Shown here in pieces: positions 1 to 4,813 of a stretch of 7,499 nt of DNA; position 1 is the stretch's first letter, and each line of letters opens with the position of its first letter. Source of the stretch: Marinilabiliales bacterium (GTDB lineage Bacteria; Bacteroidota; Bacteroidia; Bacteroidales; BM523); the NCBI GenBank assembly GCA_002869425.1, contig PKSZ01000489.1, positions 1 to 7,499 on the forward strand, written 5' to 3'. The position numbers and the translations under genes are program-made. The notes below the pieces were generated by a model that was not told the origin of the DNA, ran no database searches, and saw only the letters and a program-made list of their open reading frames with translations.

Positions 1-1839
1 AGAAAGAACCTCAATGGCAGCATCCATACTTGTAGACGGATCCACTTCAATAGTTTGATAACTGGAAGTTGCAACAAAACTGTACCATACATCATTATTA
101 GCAGTTCCTGAGCATGCCGTAGCCGGACTTGAAGCTGAAGCATTCATGATAGTACCACTGGTATAACTACAAGTAGTACCTGAAATAATATCTATCGCTC
201 CATCGCAATCATCGTTGGCCGGAGGCACCGCTGTTGTTATCGCAATATCAAAATCTGTACATTGTGGTGAAGGCCAGGTTGATACAACAATGTAATAAGT
301 TTGTCCGGCAGTTAAAGAAGCACCTGACAATGAAGGATTTCCACTTGAATTTTCATTATAAGCAACACAATTGGGTGAAGTATCCGGACATCCATCCAGC
401 ACAAAAACACCTGTATAGGTGCTTGTATTCGTTAATGCAACATTGATTACTTCATCAGCCGAAGGAGTATACTCAAATACAAAATCATCCCCTCCCATAT
501 AATAACTTGTACAAGTAATCTGACTATTATCAAAATCGTCACCAAAACCACAGGTTGACATTCCCGTATTAGTGTATGGCACTGAGGAGATTAATTCCGG
601 ATTATCACAATTAGCACCAGTAGGTGTCTCAATTACACAAATATCAAAATCAGTAGTTAAAGGATCTGTTGCATCATAATCATAAACGCGAATATAATAA
701 GTCTGACCAATTGAAAGTCCTGATAATGAATTTGTTTCTGTAACATTATCACTACCAACATTGGAACATTGCAAAGATGTTAATGAACCACACGTGCCAG
801 AAAAAACTTCAACAACTGCATTCATACTGGTGGATGGATCAACTGTAACAGTCTGCTCAGCTGCAGTGGCTTCAAATGAATACCAAACATCATTATCGGC
901 TGTACCAACACATACCGTTGCTGGTGATGAACCGGTTGCTCCTGCTATATCTCCTGATGTATATGAACAGGTAGTACCAGATGTAAGACTAATTGCACCT
1001 GAACATTCATCATTGGCTGGTGGCGCTACGTAAGCATCATGCACACAAATACCAAATGTTCCATTGTTATTATTTCCGTATTCCCAGAATCTTATATAGA
1101 GTGTTTCTGAAGGAGTAAGTCCTGTAAGATGAAAATATGGCATTGCAGTAGCCGGATCATCATCATCATCGCATTCTACTTCGGTTAAAGAACCACAAGA
1201 GCCAGAATAAACGGAAGCTCCACCATCCGTAATATCACCGGTTTCAAATTCAATATAAACCTCACCAGAAGCAGGAACTACAAATGAAAACCAAACGTCT
1301 CCACCCAAATAACTACTACAGGTTGGAGAAGGTAATTCTCCGGAATCACCTGCTGTTGCATTTGAAAATGTTTCAAAAGAGCATGAAGAACCTACTGTTA
1401 GAGGAGTTGCACCTGAACAATCATCATTTGAAGGTGGTGGTTCATAAGCACATATTCCAAAAGTACCATCAATATCATTTCCATATTCCCAAAACCTAAC
1501 ATAAAGAGTTGCTCCCGGAGTCTGACCGGTTAATTCTATCATAGACATTGTACTGGCTCCACCATCATCATCACATTCTATAAGTGAAAGAGAACCACAG
1601 GAACCAGAATAGACTGCCAGGCCAGCATCAGAAATATCACCTGATTCTGTATCTATTGTTATATTTCCGGAAGCAGGAACGGTTACAGTAAACCACATAT
1701 CTCCTCCCATATAATTTGCACATCCGGGTGCTGGTAATTCTCCTGAATCGGTTGCTCCAGTTGTTGAATATTGTGTATAAGAGCAGCTTGCACCTACATT
1801 CAAAGAAAAAGCACCACTGCAATCATCATTGGAGGGTGG
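1..1839 (-). repeat. Five-copy PPC-like protein repeat array within the left giant gene
   Basis: In-frame repeat units map to 1441-1839, 1024-1440, 625-1023, 229-624 and 1-228 (the last cut by the edge). Units 1 and 2 are close to each other: both have DSGELP.P, an ECDDD Asp cluster and FWEYGN. Units 3 and 5 are close to each other: both have GTTCSYTSG, NDVWYSF, VDPSTSM and VEV or IEV. Unit 4 lacks the PPxND start and the VYSGSCGSL strand and instead has FVLDGCPDTSPNC. The 1-1-2-X-2 pattern suggests growth by duplication of subtypes, with unit 4 an older or unrelated insertion. Units average about 135 residues. Confidence 0.8.
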
Positions 1840-2445
1840 TCCACCTGCATCTGTATAGGTAAATCGAATATTTGGTCTGTAACTGTATCTGGCATCTGCA
1901 GACAAACTACAACCAGAAGCATAATCTTCAACATTGTAGCACATCTTGTCGTTTGTTGTTGTTGAATAATATACAGCATCACTGGAAGTATACCCAGAAT
2001 TATCAAAACAAACTTCGACAATTACATTACTGGTTCCATCCCATGTAAAATTGGAAGAAAAAGTATGCGTATTCCATCCTGTAGAAGATACACTGTATGA
2101 AGTTGCCGGATATACTGTTGAAAAACCACTTGTTACAAAATTAGAGGCCAGGTATTCACTCTGAGATGTTTGTGCCATCCTGATAGTAAACCCTGAATAA
2201 GGTTGGCTGCTGGAAACCGTTGCCACATTAAATGCACATGCAGTAATTTCATCGCCCGCTCCCATTCCCGCAGCAGAAAGCTCTGAAGCAAGGTATAAAA
2301 ACTGAAACTTACCATCTTCCCACAAGCCCCTGTAAGGAGTATACGTAGATGATGATGTGGTTCCACTACCAATGGTGGCTGTTTGTGCCATTAAAAAACC
2401 ACTTGTTGAAATAAATAACAATAAAAATGATATTAATCTTCTCAT
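1..2445 (-). CDS. Giant secreted surface protein with PPC-like repeats, N-terminal 815 residues (partial)
   Basis: The reverse strand is open from the ATG at 2445-2443 to the window edge without a stop, giving 815 residues; the gene continues to the left. Residues 1-20 form a signal peptide (MRRLISFLLLF...MAQ), so the product is exported. Residues 22-197 form a Ser/Thr-rich all-beta domain of a type I recall at the N-terminus of many T9SS cargo proteins (motifs QFLYLASELSAAG, FTIRM, TWDGTSNVIVEVCF, YRPNIRF). Five repeats follow, at 203-335, 336-474, 475-607, 608-739 and 740 to the edge. Most start PP(S/A)NDDC.GA and contain D(V/M)W(F/Y)xF, VYSGSCGSL, an Asp cluster and an LTGxTPGxTxYxR strand. 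This resembles bacterial pre-peptidase C-terminal (PPC) domains; repeat 4 is divergent. Adhesion or an extracellular enzyme accessory role is inferred; no catalytic domain is visible. A T9SS sorting domain is expected beyond the edge but not seen. The start lies 28 bp after the upstream gene's stop, suggesting co-transcription. Confidence 0.92.
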   Translation of the reverse strand, partial: MRRLISFLLLFISTSGFLMAQTATIGSGTTSSSTYTPYRGLWEDGKFQFLYLASELSAAGMGAGDEITACAFNVATVSSSQPYSGFTIRMAQTSQSEYLASNFVTSGFSTVYPATSYSVSSTGWNTHTFSSNFTWDGTSNVIVEVCFDNSGYTSSDAVYYSTTTNDKMCYNVEDYASGCSLSADARYSYRPNIRFTYTDAGGPPSNDDCSGAFSLNVGASCSYTQYSTTGATDSGELPAPGCANYMGGDMWFTVTVPASGNITIDTESGDISDAGLAVYSGSCGSLSLIECDDDGGASTMSMIELTGQTPGATLYVRFWEYGNDIDGTFGICAYEPPPSNDDCSGATPLTVGSSCSFETFSNATAGDSGELPSPTCSSYLGGDVWFSFVVPASGEVYIEFETGDITDGGASVYSGSCGSLTEVECDDDDDPATAMPYFHLTGLTPSETLYIRFWEYGNNNNGTFGICVHDAYVAPPANDECSGAISLTSGTTCSYTSGDIAGATGSSPATVCVGTADNDVWYSFEATAAEQTVTVDPSTSMNAVVEVFSGTCGSLTSLQCSNVGSDNVTETNSLSGLSIGQTYYIRVYDYDATDPLTTDFDICVIETPTGANCDNPELISSVPYTNTGMSTCGFGDDFDNSQITCTSYYMGGDDFVFEYTPSADEVINVALTNTSTYTGVFVLDGCPDTSPNCVAYNENSSGNPSLSGASLTAGQTYYIVVSTWPSPQCTDFDIAITTAVPPANDDCDGAIDIISGTTCSYTSGTIMNASASSPATACSGTANNDVWYSFVATSSYQTIEVDPSTSMDAAIEVLS

Positions 2446-2473
2446 CTGGCTGTATTTATTTGATATAAAAATT

Positions 2474-2998
2474 TTACTTAACTATTCTTTTTCCCAGTGT
2501 CTTATTATACTCGTCCGGATAATTTGTTTTCCAGAACTCTACATCCTGTTCAAATTTCTGTTTATCCTCTTTGCTTGCATTCTCTTTTAAAACCGGATAA
2601 TGGGATAATTCTGAAATGCGAATCTCCTCTACGACTGAAGCTCGTTCCTCTGTTTCTTCCTGCAGCTCTTTCAACAAGGCAGGATCGGGATCAATAGAAA
2701 CCTTCAACTCCTTAATTTTTTTATAGTCATTGGGATGGTTTTCAATCCATGCCTCCCTTGAATGTTTAAATTTATTTAAATCGGATTCAATATCTCCTGT
2801 AAAATACAACTTTGGAAAACTTTCTATCTCTTTCACAATGACATAAGAACCGAGCTCCTTTTCAACAACTTTCTCTTTTACTACTGGAGTATTGGTCCCC
2901 ATAATTCTCAAAGTCTTTGTTGATTTTTCTTTCTGTGCATAAGAAAGGCTTGATAAACAAAGCATCATCAAGACAAGAAACACAACTATTCTTCTCAT
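2474..2998 (-). CDS. Small exported protein with duplicated W-x4-P-x2-Y motif, function unknown
   Basis: The product has 174 residues from the ATG at 2998-2996 to a TAA at 2476-2474. A TTG 21 bp upstream is in frame, but the ATG start puts a normal signal peptide (MRRIVVFLVLMMLCLSSLSYAQ, residues 1-22) at the N-terminus and is preferred. No lipobox is evident, so the mature protein is probably periplasmic or secreted. The mature part is highly charged and carries two ~35-residue units. Unit 1 (61-95) has F61-P62, F77, E82, W84, P89 and Y92. Unit 2 (134-168) has Y134-P135, F149, E154, W156, P161 and Y164. Spacing W-x4-P-x2-Y is identical and P-to-W spacing differs by one. A Glu-rich helix-prone linker (108-127) separates them. 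I recall similar FPxxxxTG...W...NP..Y units in small exported Bacteroidota proteins of unknown function, but cannot name a family. It lies directly upstream of the giant surface gene, probably in one transcript, so a role in that protein's export or assembly is possible but unproven. Confidence 0.88.
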   Translation of the reverse strand: MRRIVVFLVLMMLCLSSLSYAQKEKSTKTLRIMGTNTPVVKEKVVEKELGSYVIVKEIESFPKLYFTGDIESDLNKFKHSREAWIENHPNDYKKIKELKVSIDPDPALLKELQEETEERASVVEEIRISELSHYPVLKENASKEDKQKFEQDVEFWKTNYPDEYNKTLGKRIVK

Positions 2999-3168
2999 AA
3001 TTAACAATTTAAATTTCAATAAAACTCTAAATTCCCAAGTTTAAATATATTTATTTACTGTATAGTAGACGCGTAATAATCCTCTACATTTACGATTGGA
3101 ATTATCTTTTTTATCAACTACTAAAAAAACACGATAAGATAATAATAATTTTTGATTAAAGGAAATTT

Positions 3169-3199
3169 CAAAAATAGATTTAATCGTTGGAATTCCAAA
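3169..3199 (-). promoter_or_regulatory. Predicted Bacteroidota-type promoter for the minus-strand two-gene unit
   Basis: Read on the minus strand, TTTG (plus positions 3199-3196) is followed after exactly 19 bp by TATTTTTG (3176-3169). This matches the known Bacteroidota sigma-factor consensus TTTG-N19-TAnnTTTG in full. Transcription would start near 3163, leaving an AT-rich leader of about 165 nt before the 174-residue gene. A closer but weaker -7-like site, TATATTTA (3049-3042), has no clear -33 partner and could be an alternative. No Shine-Dalgarno sequence precedes the ATG, as is usual in this phylum. Confidence 0.6.
3187..3198. promoter_or_regulatory. 12-bp palindrome shared by two divergent promoters
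   Basis: TTGGAATTCCAA is a perfect palindrome. Each arm begins with the TTG of a -33-like element on its own strand: the plus-strand one serves the tRNA and the minus-strand one serves the exported-protein unit. The two -7 elements lie almost symmetrically, about 15.5 and 16.5 bp from the centre. Two RNA polymerases could hardly occupy both -33 sites at once. It could alternatively be an operator for a dimeric regulator, or a simple consequence of back-to-back promoters. Confidence 0.5.
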
Positions 3200-3215
3200 T
3201 TATTTTATATATTTG
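3187..3215 (+). promoter_or_regulatory. Predicted promoter of tRNA-Arg
   Basis: TTG (3187-3189) is followed after 18 bp by TATATTTG (3208-3215), a full match to the Bacteroidota -7 element TAnnTTTG. The site ends 15 bp before the mature tRNA 5' end, so transcription would start about 8-10 bp upstream of it, leaving a very short leader to be removed by RNase P. Confidence 0.65.
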
Positions 3216-3230
3216 CCGTCCTGAAAATTG

Positions 3231-3304
3231 GGTTCCGTAGCTCAGCTGGATAGAGCACCAGATTTCTAATCTGGCGGTCCCAGGTTCGAATCCTGGCGGA
3301 ATCA
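3231..3304 (+). tRNA. tRNA-Arg, anticodon UCU
   Basis: This 74-nt sequence folds as a complete cloverleaf. The acceptor stem is GGTTCCG (3231-3237) with CGGAATC (3297-3303), including one G-U pair, and the discriminator is A3304. The D arm is GCTC/GAGC. The anticodon stem is CCAGA/TCTGG around the loop TTTCTAA, with anticodon TCT at 3265-3267. The T arm is CCAGG/CCTGG around TTCGAAT. It decodes AGA (and by wobble AGG) arginine codons, the usual major Arg codons of AT-rich Bacteroidota. The 3' CCA is not encoded (CAT follows the discriminator), so it must be added after transcription. It has its own promoter and terminator and is a single-gene unit. Confidence 0.97.
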
Positions 3305-3317
3305 CATTAAAAATAAA

Positions 3318-3355
3318 AGACCTCTAAACAGATTGTTTTAGGGGTCTTTTTTTTT
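3318..3355 (+). terminator. Intrinsic terminator of tRNA-Arg
   Basis: An 11-bp stem pairs AGACCTCTAAA (3318-3328) with TTTAGGGGTCT (3337-3347), with one G-U pair and an 8-nt loop, followed by an unbroken T-run to 3355. It begins 14 nt after the tRNA. The A-run just before the stem could make it partly bidirectional. Confidence 0.93.
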
Positions 3356-3400
3356 ACAAAACTCATAACAAAACCATACGCTAAAACGAAATAAAAAAAC

Positions 3401-3420
3401 GGAGATAAAATTTTAACTCC
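3401..3420. repeat. 20-bp near-perfect palindrome
   Basis: GGAGATAAAATTTTAACTCC is symmetrical except for one A/A position. TTTT follows on the plus strand. It has no natural loop, so it could be a weak second terminator after the tRNA or a protein-binding palindrome. Chance occurrence in AT-rich DNA is possible. Confidence 0.4.
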
Positions 3421-3462
3421 TTTTCATTCTATAGCATCTTGTAACTAATTCCCCTCAACTAG

Positions 3463-3489
3463 TCCTCGTTTAGCACAGCGCAACGAGGA
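3463..3489. repeat. REP-like hairpin
   Basis: TCCTCGTT (3463-3470) pairs perfectly with AACGAGGA (3482-3489) around the 11-nt loop TAGCACAGCGC. The stem is more GC-rich than its surroundings and lies alone between genes, the shape of a REP element mobilised by RAYT (Y1-family) transposases. No RAYT gene is in the window, and multiple genomic copies cannot be tested here. Confidence 0.45.
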
Positions 3490-3629
3490 TGTAATCTAGT
3501 GTAGCCATACCAAAGGCAGATAAATTTTTAATGCTCTTTTACCCGAAACATACCACTTACATTTTGTTGTAGTTTGCGTGCAGATAAAGGTTTGTCTCAT
3601 TATAGTCAGGCAAGTGCAACTGCCCGCCA

Positions 3630-3654
3630 TCCTTTCTGCCTGGCACAGAAAGGA
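3630..3654. repeat. 9-bp hairpin upstream of repeat copy 1
   Basis: TCCTTTCTG (3630-3638) pairs with CAGAAAGGA (3646-3654) around the 7-nt loop CCTGGCA. There is no T-run on either side, so it is unlikely to be a terminator. It resembles in form the 11-bp, 7-nt-loop hairpin before repeat copy 2. Confidence 0.5.
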
Positions 3655-3842
3655 AGCAAAGAATGCCTTTGTGCCCGGCAATTTTACCGACCCATAACGG
3701 TTTCAAAGAATTAAAAATGCTAACCTTGTCACTTCGTGACTTCAAACAACGCATTTCCTTAACCTTCTTTTCAACCTACGGGTGCCCCGGCAAAATCACC
3801 AATGCCACTCGCTATTTCAATCATTGGTATAAAAATCTGTCT

Positions 3843-4203
3843 GCGCTGCAAAGCAAAGCATGAAAAGCTTTTGTTTTTTCAACCCGAAACTTAACTCTAA
3901 AGTATGGTGGAGTGTCTCGTGCAAAATTAAAGTTTGGCACTTTGTAAAAATGAACCTGCCTTATTGCACAACTACCTTTTGTATGCTGACAAAAGGCAGC
4001 AAAAGCAGCTGCGGCTCACAACACATTACCACCCATTAATGGCTCGATTGCTACAATCACCAAAACTCGTCGTTCCTCCTCAAACAATGGTGATTGTAAA
4101 CGCACTCTTCGCCAAATGGGGCCCGGCAATGTTTGTGATTGCCGCGAAAGGATTACACTGCGATATTAGCCCTAAGCAAAAGAATCGGGTACCCATAGGG
4201 TTC
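3843..4203. repeat. Direct structured repeat, copy 1
   Basis: From GCGCTGCAAA to CATAGGGTTC this matches 4356-4714 along its whole length with a few small indels. The core 3961-4144 aligns to 4472-4655 without gaps and with 16 differences. Inverted repeats in the core, in order: CCTTTTGT 3975-3982 with ACAAAAGG 3989-3996 (6-nt loop); CCCATT 4032-4037 with AATGGG 4115-4120, enclosing ACAATCACCA 4053-4062 with TGGTGATTGT 4088-4097; and CGGCAAT 4124-4130 with ATTGCCG 4138-4144 (7-nt loop). Strand and function are unknown. It may be a structured RNA, a non-autonomous mobile element, or an old decayed gene. Confidence 0.85.
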
Positions 4204-4215
4204 TGTAAGCGTTAC

Positions 4216-4266
4216 AAAGTACCAGCTGTTTGAAGGATGCCAAAGGCATACTAGTTCTGGTACTTT
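4216..4266. repeat. Two-level cruciform between the repeat copies
   Basis: AAAGTACCAG (4216-4225) pairs perfectly with CTGGTACTTT (4257-4266). Inside it, ATGCC (4237-4241) pairs with GGCAT (4245-4249) around AAA. The 10-bp outer stem and nested 5-bp hairpin lie 13 bp after the end of repeat copy 1. No T-run follows on either strand, so terminator function is unlikely. No equivalent follows copy 2. Confidence 0.6.
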
Positions 4267-4319
4267 AGCGCCAGAAGCTGTTATGGGTGATTGCTTTTGG
4301 TTCAGGCAAGCTGTTTTTT

Positions 4320-4348
4320 CTGTATTTTTCCAGCTTTGAAAAATACAG
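4320..4348. repeat. 11-bp perfect hairpin before repeat copy 2
   Basis: CTGTATTTTTC (4320-4330) pairs perfectly with GAAAAATACAG (4338-4348) around CAGCTTT. It lies 7 bp before the start of repeat copy 2 and is AT-rich. On the minus strand the T-rich GTTTTTTC-like context just before it might allow weak termination, but the order is not that of a standard intrinsic terminator. Confidence 0.55.
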
Positions 4349-4355
4349 TCGGGTT

Positions 4356-4714
4356 GCGCTGCAAAACAAACCATGAAATACTATAGTTTTTCAACTCGAA
4401 AATTACCTCTAAAGTACGGTGGAGTGTTTCGCGCAAAATTAAAGTTCGGTATTGCATAAAAACTTGATAGCTTGTTGCACGACTACCTTTTGTATACTGA
4501 CAAAAGGCAGCAAAAACAGCTGCGGCGCACAACACATTACCACCCATTGATGGCTCGTTTACTACAATCACCTAAACTCGTCGTTTCTCCTCAAACAATG
4601 GTGATTGTTTACGCTCTCTTCGCCTAATGGGTCCCGGCAATGTTTTTGATTGCCGCTTAAGATATTACATTGCGATAGTAGCCCTAAACAAAAGAATCGG
4701 GCATCCATAGGTTC
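4356..4714. repeat. Direct structured repeat, copy 2
   Basis: This is the second copy of the element at 3843-4203, in the same orientation, offset by 511-513 bp. The same stems are kept: CCTTTTGT 4486-4493 with ACAAAAGG 4500-4507; CCCATT 4543-4548 with AATGGG 4626-4631; ACAATCACC 4564-4572 with GGTGATTGT 4600-4608 (the terminal A-T pair of copy 1 is lost); CGGCAAT 4635-4641 with ATTGCCG 4649-4655. In the plus frame that is open in copy 1, copy 2 carries two TAA stops (about 4625 and 4658). In the minus frame that is open in copy 2, copy 1 has a TGA at 4018-4016. Neither frame is therefore shared intact. Confidence 0.85.
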
Positions 4715-4722
4715 CCCTATCA

Positions 4723-4752
4723 AAGAGGCTGCCCCTTATGAGACAGCCTCTT
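4723..4752 (-). terminator. Probable terminator of the right-hand giant gene
   Basis: AAGAGGCTG (4723-4731) pairs with CAGCCTCTT (4744-4752), a 9-bp GC-rich stem with a 12-nt loop, about 60 bp after the minus-strand stop codon at 4814. On that strand only a short TTT follows the stem, so termination may be partial. Hairpins of this AGAGGCTG...CAGCCTCT type are, as I recall, common after genes in this phylum. It also separates the gene from the repeat block. Confidence 0.6.
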
Positions 4753-4813
4753 AATGTTGTATTTCAATCCCTTAAACCTGTAATGGTTATTTAGGACTAG
4801 TCATATCTTACTT

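Larger units (their letters stand above)
3356..4813. other. 1.45-kb non-coding, inverted-repeat-rich block with a duplicated element
   Basis: No credible protein gene is seen. Open frames here are at most 99 codons, overlap each other on both strands, have no recognisable domains, and are interrupted by stops when the two repeat copies are compared. The block instead holds many inverted repeats, listed separately or here: 3401-3420, 3463-3489, 3630-3654, a 5-bp stem at 3728-3740, a 7-bp stem at 3798-3804/3822-3828, 4216-4266 and 4320-4348, plus the two ~360-bp direct repeats. Base composition appears richer in G+C than the flanking leader region. It sits between a tRNA terminator and the 3' end of a surface-protein gene, a typical place for accumulated REP-like or decayed mobile DNA. 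I see no transposase, integrase, reverse transcriptase or CRISPR repeat. Confidence 0.75.

Noticed and set aside
234..2372. Small open frames inside the left giant gene on both strands
   Set aside because: They are shadows of a continuous 815-codon frame with clear domains.
2474..3019. TTG start at 3019 for the small exported gene
   Set aside because: It would add seven residues before a complete signal peptide; the ATG at 2998 is a better start.
3496..4571. Several short open frames of 60-99 codons on both strands
   Set aside because: They overlap one another, show no domain, signal peptide or promoter, and the frames crossing the duplicated element are broken by stops in the other copy.
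3231..4714. Integrative element using tRNA-Arg as attachment site
   Set aside because: No second copy of the tRNA 3' end (GGTTCGAATCCTGGCGG) is seen downstream, and no integrase is present.
3843..4714. CRISPR array
   Set aside because: There are only two copies, each ~360 bp and diverged, with no short identical repeats or uniform spacers.
3356..4813. Retron or group II intron
   Set aside because: No reverse transcriptase or intron domain V-like sequence was recognised; the hairpins alone are not sufficient.
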